Of a stretch of DNA of 64,000 nt, positions 23,958-33,202 are shown piece after piece. The position numbers were made by a program, and so were the translations under genes. Source of the DNA: CAZMGV01 sp964621525 [NCBI: uncultured bacterium] (GTDB lineage Bacteria; JAGRBM01); contig CAZUMS010000003.1 in NCBI GenBank assembly GCA_964621525.1, positions 62,001 through 126,000 of the forward strand, written 5' to 3'. The notes below the pieces were generated by a model. It was given only the letters and a program-made list of their open reading frames with translations, was not told the origin of the DNA and made no database searches. How positions within the stretch are numbered: the first letter of the stretch is position 1; each line of letters starts with the position of its first letter.

Positions 23958-23985
23958 AAAAAGGCCCGCTCGCTGCGGGCCTTTT
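23958..23985. terminator. Bidirectional Rho-independent terminator
   Basis: AAAAA, then GGCCCGC at 23963-23969, loop TCGCT, GCGGGCC at 23975-23981, then TTTT. On the minus strand it ends the transcript of the small membrane protein at 24010-24261. Confidence 0.85.
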
Positions 23986-24009
23986 CCGGCGGTGCGGCCC
24001 GGTAACGGG

Positions 24010-24261
24010 TTATTCGCACATTTCCTTGTACATCTCGGCTCGGCGGCCCTCGCGAATCAGCTGATCCGCCCGGAAACCCTGCCGCAGGGAAGTCCAGATC
24101 GTGCCGTTCACGAGGAAAATCATGCCGACGATCGGAATATTGTCGCCCTTCTTCACGATCAGGAGGAAGTTGTGGCTGTAAATACAGCCGGCAATGAGGC
24201 CGATCAGCAGGGCCACATTGAAGACGATCATGGAAATATCGAGCGCTTTGATCCGGTCCAT
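24010..24261 (-). CDS. Small membrane protein, two predicted helices
   Basis: The 83-residue protein has a hydrophobic helix at about 10-35 (ISMIVFNVALLIGLIAGCIY) and a second at about 40-58 around NIPIVGMIFLVNG, with a charged C-terminal tail FRADQLIREGRRAEMYKEMCE. ATG 24261 is preceded by GGGGAG about ten bases away, and a terminator follows the stop directly, so it is a monocistronic gene. I do not recognise the family. Confidence 0.65.
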   Translation of the reverse strand: MDRIKALDISMIVFNVALLIGLIAGCIYSHNFLLIVKKGDNIPIVGMIFLVNGTIWTSLRQGFRADQLIREGRRAEMYKEMCE

Positions 24262-24492
24262 CGTCTGTTTTCTCCCCGAAAGGGTCTCTGCCCGGCTTAC
24301 TGAACCCTGAATAACGGGTCCGAGGGCCAGCGGGCGTTTTGTGATGTACCCACCGGGGCAAAATCAAGGGCATAAGGAAAGGGTTTCCAGGATGAAAAAC
24401 CGGTGGAATCCGGCAGGGGTCCGGGGGTGGCCATACAGGCCAGGTAGCGGTTATAGGGGACGCGGGGCGCCAATAGGCCCCGGAGCACCGGT

Positions 24493-26580
24493 TTGTTCGA
24501 GCGAATCCTGGAAATCCTGCAGGCCCAGCCCCCCGAGGTCCTGATTGCCATCATGGTAGGCATCCTGCTCGCCTGCGGGCTGGGACTCCCGATGCCCGAG
24601 GACATCGTCCTCGTAACGACGGGCTACCTTGCCTACAACGGACTGCTCGATTTCCGGTGGGAGGTTGTCCCTGACGGCTATCACGAAGGATTGTTGATCG
24701 GCATAGCCGCGACGCTGCTGGGTGTTCTGGGCGGGGACCTGATCATTTTCTCCCTCGGCAGCCGGTACGGGACCCACATCCTCGACTTCAGGCCGGTCAA
24801 AAAGATCGCCACCCGGGAGCGGATCGAGGCCGCTGAATACTACTTCGAAAAATACGGGGCCAGGTTCATTTTCGTCGGCCGCTTCATGGCCGGAGTCCGG
24901 GCGCCGATGTTCCTGACAGCAGGCATGCTCAAGGTTCCGATGCGGACGTTTATCCTTTACGACGGAATCTCGGCACTCTTCAGCGTCCCGCTTCTCGTCT
25001 GGGTGGGATTCCACTTCGGCGAGGACATCAACGATGCCTTCCGGGCAGCCAAGAAGGCGCAGAACACGATCCTCTACCTGTTCGCTGCCGTGGGACTCTA
25101 TTTCCTCGTCCGCTATATCCTCCGGGTCACGGGCGTCCTCAGGGAGAAACTGATCGTCGATCCGGCTGCGGAGAAATTCGAGCAGCAGCACCCCTCGGAC
25201 GGCGAAAAACCCTTCATTCTGACCCCCGGTTTCGGGAAAGGCGCAAACCACATGAGCATTTTCAAGGCATACGACATCCGGGGCGTCGTTCCCGGCGAGC
25301 TGGACGAACGGCTCGCCCGGCGTATCGGGATGGCTGTGGTGGATTTTCTCAAGGTGGACCGGCTCTGCGTCTGCCGCGACGTGCGAGCAACGGGGGATGC
25401 GATCTTCGAAGCCTTCGCCGCGGGCTGCCGCCACCGGGGAGCGGATGTCTACGATATCGGCCGGGGGACGACCCCGCTGCTCAATTTCATGGTCGGCCGG
25501 CACGCCTTCCCCGCCGGAGTCATGATTACCGCCAGCCATAATCCGCCCCAGTACAACGGCTTCAAGATCTGCCGCTCGGGCGCGGTGCCGGTTTATGATG
25601 CCGAAATCCGCACCATCGGCGAGATGGCCCTCGAACCGGCCGAACCCTCTGCAGCACCGGCCGCCGGGAAGATCGTACCGTTCCAGGACCGGGAGCCTTA
25701 CTACGCGGCGATCCGGGCAAAGATCCGGAGCGGCGGCCGCCGGCTGAAAGTCGTCGTCGACATGTCGAATGGTGCAGCAACGACAGTGACACCCGCTCTC
25801 CTGCCGCTCCTTCCCCACGACATCGTCGTCATCAACGGCGAGCCGGACGGCACGTTCCCGAACCACGAACCCGATCCGCTCAAGGAAGAGAACCTCGAGC
25901 AGTGCCGCCGGAAAGTGATCGCCGAAAAGGCCGACCTTGGTGCCGTGTTCGATGGCGATGCGGACCGGCTGGTGTTCCTGGACGAGACGGGCCGGACCGT
26001 GACGGGCGATATCGCGACGCTCCTCATGGCGCTGAACCTGATCGGCGGCCGCGCGGGAGAAACCGTCCTCTACGACGTCCGTTCCTCGTGGACCGTCCGG
26101 GAGGAACTGCTCAAAGTGAAGGCTAAACCCGACGTCTGCCGCGTGGGCCACGCCTTCATCAAGATGGCCATGCGCGAACGTGACGCCCTGTGCGCCGGAG
26201 AGCTGTCCGGGCACTACTACTTCCGGGACAATTTCTACGCCGAAAATACCGACCTCGCCCTGCTCCTCATCCTGAACCAGCTCGCCTTCTCGGACGAGCC
26301 GCTCAGCCGGATTGCGGGCCGCTATCGCCGCTACCACGCCTCGGGGGAGATCAATTCGGAAGTGGCCGACAAAGCGGCTATGATCGCCGGCATCAAGGAG
26401 CGTTACGGGGCCAGGGGCCGGGTATCCGAAGTGGACGGTCTCACGGTCGAATTCGACGACTGGTGGTTCAACCTGAGGCCGTCGAACACCGAGCCGCTCC
26501 TGCGCCTGAACGTCGAGGCGAAGACGGCGGACCGGCTCAGGGAAAAGACGGACGAGCTCCTGAAGACCATCCGGGCTTGA
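24493..26580 (+). CDS. Fusion of a DedA-family membrane protein with a phosphomannomutase/phosphoglucomutase
   Basis: One uninterrupted frame of 695 codons holds two complete proteins. Residues 1-235 are DedA (SNARE-associated) type: PMPEDIVLVTTGYLAYNG, the motif GRFMAGVRAPMFLTAGM and four to five membrane segments; DedA proteins move undecaprenyl phosphate or phospholipids across the inner membrane. Residues 254-695 are a full alpha-D-phosphohexomutase: FKAYDIRG, active-site ITASHNPPQYNGFK with S348, metal loop DGDADR (487-492) and RPSNTEP near the end. The start is TTG 24493 with GGAG 7 bases upstream. ATG 25252 begins the mutase exactly where a separate protein would start, so internal initiation is possible. 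Confidence 0.88.
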   Translation: MFERILEILQAQPPEVLIAIMVGILLACGLGLPMPEDIVLVTTGYLAYNGLLDFRWEVVPDGYHEGLLIGIAATLLGVLGGDLIIFSLGSRYGTHILDFRPVKKIATRERIEAAEYYFEKYGARFIFVGRFMAGVRAPMFLTAGMLKVPMRTFILYDGISALFSVPLLVWVGFHFGEDINDAFRAAKKAQNTILYLFAAVGLYFLVRYILRVTGVLREKLIVDPAAEKFEQQHPSDGEKPFILTPGFGKGANHMSIFKAYDIRGVVPGELDERLARRIGMAVVDFLKVDRLCVCRDVRATGDAIFEAFAAGCRHRGADVYDIGRGTTPLLNFMVGRHAFPAGVMITASHNPPQYNGFKICRSGAVPVYDAEIRTIGEMALEPAEPSAAPAAGKIVPFQDREPYYAAIRAKIRSGGRRLKVVVDMSNGAATTVTPALLPLLPHDIVVINGEPDGTFPNHEPDPLKEENLEQCRRKVIAEKADLGAVFDGDADRLVFLDETGRTVTGDIATLLMALNLIGGRAGETVLYDVRSSWTVREELLKVKAKPDVCRVGHAFIKMAMRERDALCAGELSGHYYFRDNFYAENTDLALLLILNQLAFSDEPLSRIAGRYRRYHASGEINSEVADKAAMIAGIKERYGARGRVSEVDGLTVEFDDWWFNLRPSNTEPLLRLNVEAKTADRLREKTDELLKTIRA

Positions 26581-26626
26581 CGCCCCGGTCCGGGAGCGGC
26601 CCGGACTCCCGCACCGGGCGGAGCAT

Positions 26627-29278
26627 ATGAACGGGCAGCTGGAAACGCTGACAGTCGAGGAGATGCCGAAGTCGGCCACGAGGATATTCCTCGAAGGCAC
26701 GGCCATCGCCGCCTTCTTTGCCCTGATGACCGTCGTGGTCGGCGTCGTCTCGATGTTCCTGACCGGCGGGATGTACGACCCCGAAGCCCGCCAGTTCTTC
26801 GGCGGCTTCATGAGCTCGGACCGCTTCGGCCCTCTCGGCATTTTCGTATTCATCCTTGTGAACGTCTGGACCTGGTGGTTCTGGCGGATCATGGGCTGCG
26901 TCCGGGAGTTCAAAGCGCTTCCGCCGGAAGAATGGAAAGCGAGTCCCGAGCGCCTGACCGAGCTGTTCCGCCAGATTCACGACATCCCTTACCGGGCGGG
27001 GTTTTCCAGTTTCCTCATGTGGCTGGTGGGCGGGGTGATCGCCATCTGGTTTTTCCGGGACCTGCCGGGATTCATGCGGTGGCTTGTGCCGCTGATCGCC
27101 GTAAGTGCGGGGCTCTCGATCAACCTGCCGCAGATGTACACGCTGAAGTTCCTGGTGCGGCCTGTCGAGAACGAGATCCGCCGCCTGAATCCCGACATCA
27201 GCATCGCCGCGCTCGAACGGCGGAACAGCATCGGGCGCAAGCTCCGGGCGGGACTGATCGGCCTGCTGGCGCTTACACTGGGCGTATCGTTCCTGATCTC
27301 TTTCCTGCTCGTGGAACGCTACCGTCTGATCGACCGCAAGGACCGGCTGACGAACCAGATGGTTCTCTACCAGGACTGGCTGTCCCGCATGAACATTTCC
27401 GATGCAACGCCGGAAGAAATGGACAGGTGGATGGGTCCCCTGAAGGAGTTCAGGACCAGTTCTCACGGAGGCGCGATTCTCTATGATCTGGATACCAGCC
27501 GCTTCCTCGTGAACGTGCCCGGAGCGCCGGAAACGAAGGAAACCATTGATCTCATGCTGGCATCCGACCAGCAGTTCACCGACGACTACATCAACGGATT
27601 CACCTACCGGTCACTGCCCCCGGACCTGTTCGACCGGTACGGCCTGAGCGGCCGCTACCGACTTGTTCTCGCGGAACATTACGTCCTCGGATCGGGCGGA
27701 TTCCTGAGAAACTCGCTCCTCGTTTACGGCATATTCTTCGCCATGGCCCTGCTCATCTCCTACTACCTGAGCCGGGACATCATCGTCCCCCTGCGGGAGC
27801 TCCTCCGGTACACGAAGCGCATGGGCCAGGGCCGCCTGAACCGCCGCCGCCCGTTCGTCGCCGGCGACGAGCTGGGAGAACTTGCCGAAGAGACCGCCCA
27901 GACGGCCTCGAATATCGCCGCCATCGTGACCGATATCCGCACCGTCGGCGGTTCGGTGAACGATGCAGCCCGTGCCGTCGCGGGCCGCAGCGTCTCGCTC
28001 TCTCAGGCAAGCCGTGACCAGCTCCATCAGGCCGAGAACACGGCCCGTTCCATCGACCTGCTGGCCAGCCGTCTCGAAGGCAGCAAGCAGGAGATCGACC
28101 GGCTGGAAGAAGCCGTTTCCGCCAGTTCGTCGGCAGCCATCGAGATGCATGCGAGCGCCCAGCAGGTGAACCAGACCACCACCCAGCTCGCCGTCGAGAC
28201 GGAGAATATCAAGAACGCTTCCGGGAAGATGGTCGAGGCGACCGAGCATGTGGCGAACCGCCTCGCCGACCTCGAGTCGTACACCGACCAGACGGTTTCG
28301 GCTGTCCAGCTCATCGAGGACCGCATCCGCGCGCTCCGCAAGGACGCAAGCCTGTCGGAACAGCTATCGAGCGACGCGCTGGCCAACAGCCAGGTCGGGC
28401 GCGACGCACTCGCCGCTACCGTCCAGTCCATCGCCTCGGGCCGTCAGCTCGTCATCGAAACAGCCCAGATCATCGTCTCGCTGCGGAACCGGAACCGCGC
28501 CATCAACGAGATCATCGAGACCATCCGTTCCGTGGCAAGCCGTACGACACTGCTCTCTCTGAACGCCTCCATCCTGGCGGCACAGGCCGGAGAACACGGG
28601 GCATCGTTCCAGGTGGTGGCCGAAGAGATCCGCCAGCTCGCCACCGGTACCAACACCAAGGCCCGTGAGATCGCCGAACTCATCGAGACGATCCAGGTGG
28701 AGACCGAAAATGCGGCGCAGGCCATCGAGCAGGTGACTGTGCAGGCGGACGAGAATGTCTCGCTTGCCGAAGGCACTTCCCGGGTCCTCGATGAAATCAC
28801 CCGCAAGGCGGAGAGTTCCCTTTCGGTGGTGGAGCGAACCACCCGCGCCATCGAGGACCAGAGCCGGTCGGCGGGGGAGATTACCGAGATCGTGAAACAG
28901 CTCGGCGAACTGGTCCGGGAGTTTTCCCAGCTCGGTGAATCCCAGCGGACCATGGGCGGCCGCATCGCCGCCGGCATCGAGCAGGTCCGCGAACACGTAC
29001 TCCGGGTCAGCCGGGCAAGTTCCGAACAGGTGCGCGCCTCCGGGCAGGTGACGGATGGTGTCGAAACCGTGACCCACACTCTCCAGAACGTCCTCCGCAC
29101 CCTGAACGAGGAAATCGGTTCCACGGGTGATATCCGTAAATCTTCCGGCCTGGTCCGTGACACGGCGACAAGCTCGTCCCACCAGAGCGAGGAACTGGTC
29201 CGAGTATCCCGTGAGCTGGAACGGTTCGCCGAGCTGCTCCAGAAGGATGTGGACCGGTTCCGGATCGAAGACTCCTGA
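26627..29278 (+). CDS. Methyl-accepting chemotaxis protein with multi-helix N-terminus and divergent tip
   Basis: The 883-residue receptor has hydrophobic helices at about 20-48, 66-92, 125-145, 149-168, 204-231 and 363-386, a periplasmic domain of about 130 residues between the last two, a HAMP domain (about 386-440) and a cytoplasmic four-helix signalling hairpin (about 460-870). The hairpin tip reads NEIIETIRSVASRTTLLSLN, then ASILAAQAGEHGASFQVVAEE. In Tsr numbering E385 is Leu, R388 is Gln and R394 is Ala, while N381, E391 and F396 are kept. ATG 26627 has GGAG only three bases upstream. It lies 46 bases after the fusion gene. No che gene is in the window. Confidence 0.88.
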   Translation: MNGQLETLTVEEMPKSATRIFLEGTAIAAFFALMTVVVGVVSMFLTGGMYDPEARQFFGGFMSSDRFGPLGIFVFILVNVWTWWFWRIMGCVREFKALPPEEWKASPERLTELFRQIHDIPYRAGFSSFLMWLVGGVIAIWFFRDLPGFMRWLVPLIAVSAGLSINLPQMYTLKFLVRPVENEIRRLNPDISIAALERRNSIGRKLRAGLIGLLALTLGVSFLISFLLVERYRLIDRKDRLTNQMVLYQDWLSRMNISDATPEEMDRWMGPLKEFRTSSHGGAILYDLDTSRFLVNVPGAPETKETIDLMLASDQQFTDDYINGFTYRSLPPDLFDRYGLSGRYRLVLAEHYVLGSGGFLRNSLLVYGIFFAMALLISYYLSRDIIVPLRELLRYTKRMGQGRLNRRRPFVAGDELGELAEETAQTASNIAAIVTDIRTVGGSVNDAARAVAGRSVSLSQASRDQLHQAENTARSIDLLASRLEGSKQEIDRLEEAVSASSSAAIEMHASAQQVNQTTTQLAVETENIKNASGKMVEATEHVANRLADLESYTDQTVSAVQLIEDRIRALRKDASLSEQLSSDALANSQVGRDALAATVQSIASGRQLVIETAQIIVSLRNRNRAINEIIETIRSVASRTTLLSLNASILAAQAGEHGASFQVVAEEIRQLATGTNTKAREIAELIETIQVETENAAQAIEQVTVQADENVSLAEGTSRVLDEITRKAESSLSVVERTTRAIEDQSRSAGEITEIVKQLGELVREFSQLGESQRTMGGRIAAGIEQVREHVLRVSRASSEQVRASGQVTDGVETVTHTLQNVLRTLNEEIGSTGDIRKSSGLVRDTATSSSHQSEELVRVSRELERFAELLQKDVDRFRIEDS

Positions 29279-29355
29279 CTGGAATATCTCCAAGTTGCTG
29301 TAATTAATGAATATTCCTGGATGCCGAGACGCGCCGCGGCAGCCAGAACCTGACC

Positions 29356-29372
29356 AAAGTCAATTTGACTTT
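29356..29372. promoter_or_regulatory. Palindromic operator upstream of feoAB
   Basis: AAAGTCAATTTGACTTT is a perfect 8-1-8 inverted repeat in an AT-rich island. It covers the -35 element of the likely feo promoter. The position suits a metal-sensing repressor (Fur or DtxR/MntR type). The sequence does not match a consensus I know well enough to name the regulator. Confidence 0.6.
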
Positions 29373-29394
29373 CGTTTTCAAAATCGGGGATACT
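29365..29394 (+). promoter_or_regulatory. Probable sigma70-type promoter for feoAB
   Basis: TTGACT at 29365-29370 and GATACT at 29389-29394 are separated by 18 bases and lie 57 bases before the feoA start. The -35 is part of the palindromic operator, so repressor binding would block polymerase. Confidence 0.5.
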
Positions 29395-29450
29395 TCTCCT
29401 GACCGGGGTGTGGCGTGGACACCGCACTCCGCGGGTGGTGAAAACGTATC

Positions 29451-29696
29451 ATGGAGTGCTCCCCGGCAAACGGGCTGCTGACCCTGGCCGAACTGGGCCG
29501 TAACGAGGCGGGAATCGTCACGGCCGTCACCGGCCGGTGCCGGGACTCGTTCCGTCTGATGGAGATCGGTCTCGTGCCGGGCACTCCGGTCCGTGTGCTG
29601 AATTCCGGCAAACTGCGACTCCTGGCGGTTCATGGTGGGCGCTTCGGCATCTCCCGCGATCTCGCCAGATCCGTACAGGTCCGCCGGGCCGCCTGA
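29451..29696 (+). CDS. feoA: Ferrous iron transport protein A
   Basis: FeoA is a small cytosolic SH3-like partner of the FeoB iron transporter. The 81 residues show LTLAELGRNEAGIVTAVTG, RLMEIGLVPGTPVRVLNSG and ISRDLARSVQV, the standard FeoA order. It lies 37 bases upstream of feoB. Regulation by iron through the palindrome at 29356-29372 is inferred. Confidence 0.92.
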   Translation: MECSPANGLLTLAELGRNEAGIVTAVTGRCRDSFRLMEIGLVPGTPVRVLNSGKLRLLAVHGGRFGISRDLARSVQVRRAA

Positions 29697-29733
29697 TGCC
29701 GGAAAGTCCGGTTCTTTCCCGGCGGGAAACCCG

Positions 29734-31983
<2,250 letters not shown>

Positions 31984-32001
31984 AAAAGGATCCCGGAGGA
32001 A

Positions 32002-32373
32002 TCAGGCGGCCGATTCGGTGTCGCCGGGAAGGTCGCTGGCGGCGGCATCCGCCGGAGCGTCTTCCTCGCGCCGCTTCTTCTGGGCGCGGCGTTCGAGCTG
32101 GAAGATAACCGGCGTCTTGATCTCCGAACGCTCGATCTCGTCTACCACGATTCCACGGAACGTGGCCGGAGTCTCGCCTTCCTTCGTGCTGTTCAGGACC
32201 GGCTTGTGGACGATGGCGCGGATGGTGGTGCGGCGGTGCTTGCCCTTCACGTTAGTAAACACGAGGCGATCCCCGACGGCCAGCGGCTGGTCGGGCATCA
32301 GCCCGATCACAAGCACGCCCTTGTCGTCCAGGGTGTAGGCGTTCAGGCCTTCGAAGAAAATATCGCCGCTCAT
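32002..32373 (-). CDS. Small protein with an EF-Tu domain-II-like beta-barrel
   Basis: The 123-residue protein starts at ATG 32373 (GGAG about 11 bases upstream). Its core reads VLVIGLMPDQPLAVGDRLVF, then RRTTIRAIVHK, GETPATFRGIVVDEIERSEI. The order of hydrophobic strand, V-G-D, R-x-T-x-x-x-I and a late G-E...F-x-G-I...E-I matches the beta-barrel (domain II) of translation GTPases. The last 40 residues are charged and disordered (RRAQKKRREEDAPADAAASD). It has no GTPase domain. Function is unknown; a rRNA- or protein-binding module is possible. It is next to rsmG on the same strand, 77 bases away. Confidence 0.6.
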   Translation of the reverse strand: MSGDIFFEGLNAYTLDDKGVLVIGLMPDQPLAVGDRLVFTNVKGKHRRTTIRAIVHKPVLNSTKEGETPATFRGIVVDEIERSEIKTPVIFQLERRAQKKRREEDAPADAAASDLPGDTESAA

Positions 32374-32450
32374 GCTGCCGGTCGCTCCAGGGTTCGGAAA
32401 TCGGTTATTCAATACTGCCCGTCCGCACCACGGGCGTCAACGCGCAGGGA

Positions 32451-33125
32451 TCATTTCCGGCGTGCGCAAATCACGCGGACCGCCTGTTCGCGGAAGCGCC
32501 GGGGTTCGAGCGGAACCGCCGACTCGACGGTCCAGCCGGGCTGGTTCAGGCCGAGTTCAGCCCGTTCCGATTCCTCAAACGACGGTCCGCGAATGAAGAC
32601 AGCCCTGCCCGAAGGCGACAGGAGTCCGCCTGCAAGCCCCAGCACGAAGGCCGGAGTGCCGAGCGCCTGCGCCGTGAGCCAGTCATAGCTGCCGGGTTCG
32701 CCGAACGCTCCGGCGGCGATGGATGCCGGATCGACACGCACCTCGGCCGTCCGGTGGTTGGCCAGTGACAGCAGCCGGGCCGCATGTTCCTGGAACGTGA
32801 CTTTCTTGCGCCGGGCCTCGATGCTCGTCACCTGAAGGTGCGGCCGGGCCCAGGCCAGAACGAGTCCCGGGAAACCCGCCCCCGAACCGGCATCGGCGAG
32901 ACGCCCCCGGTCGGGTATCTCTGCCGCAAGCTCCAGCGCATCCAGACAGAGCGCCTCGACGAGGGCTTCTTCGTCCGGAAGGGCCGTGAGCCGTACGGCG
33001 CGGTTCCACTTCAGCACTTCCCGCGCAAGCTGGAACAGGGGGTACACGTCCGTGCGGGGCGATCCGGCCGCCTTCAGTTTCGCCCGCAGCCGGTTTTCCA
33101 GATCCCCGCTCATCGTCTCCGCCAC
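32451..33125 (-). CDS. rsmG: 16S rRNA (guanine-N7)-methyltransferase RsmG
   Basis: RsmG methylates G527 of 16S rRNA with SAM. The class-I motif appears as LADAGSGAGFPGLVLAWARP, followed by VTSIEARRKKVTFQEHAARLL, as in the GidB family. The 224-residue length is normal. The annotated start is GTG 33125; an ATG at 33113 four codons inside is equally possible, and neither has a well-placed ribosome site. RsmG often lies near the origin with gidA and parAB, but none of those genes is here. Confidence 0.88.
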   Translation of the reverse strand: MAETMSGDLENRLRAKLKAAGSPRTDVYPLFQLAREVLKWNRAVRLTALPDEEALVEALCLDALELAAEIPDRGRLADAGSGAGFPGLVLAWARPHLQVTSIEARRKKVTFQEHAARLLSLANHRTAEVRVDPASIAAGAFGEPGSYDWLTAQALGTPAFVLGLAGGLLSPSGRAVFIRGPSFEESERAELGLNQPGWTVESAVPLEPRRFREQAVRVICARRK

Positions 33126-33141
33126 AATCCTGAAACGCGAA

Positions 33142-33174
33142 GGGGCGGCAGGTAAACACCGCCGCCCCCCCCCC
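33142..33174 (-). terminator. GC-rich hairpin with C10 tract between the PpiD-like gene and rsmG
   Basis: GGGGCGGC (33142-33149) pairs with GCCGCCCC (33161-33168) around a GGT/ACC inner pair. A run of ten C's spans 33165-33174. It follows the stop of the chaperone gene, but the minus strand lacks a clean U tract, so it may attenuate rather than fully stop transcription into rsmG. Confidence 0.4.
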
Positions 33175-33202
33175 GCGTCTGTCCGGCCTCCGAAACGCCG
33201 GC

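Noticed and set aside
26588-26606. GTCCGGG/CCCGGAC hairpin between the fusion gene and the chemoreceptor
   Set aside because: No U tract and both genes may be co-transcribed; GC-rich chance stem.
24451-26913. Long open frame antisense to the DedA-mutase fusion (820 codons)
   Set aside because: Same mirror effect; no family residues.
32451-33125. rsmG as a marker of the replication origin
   Set aside because: No dnaA, gidA, parAB, dnaN or DnaA-box cluster nearby.
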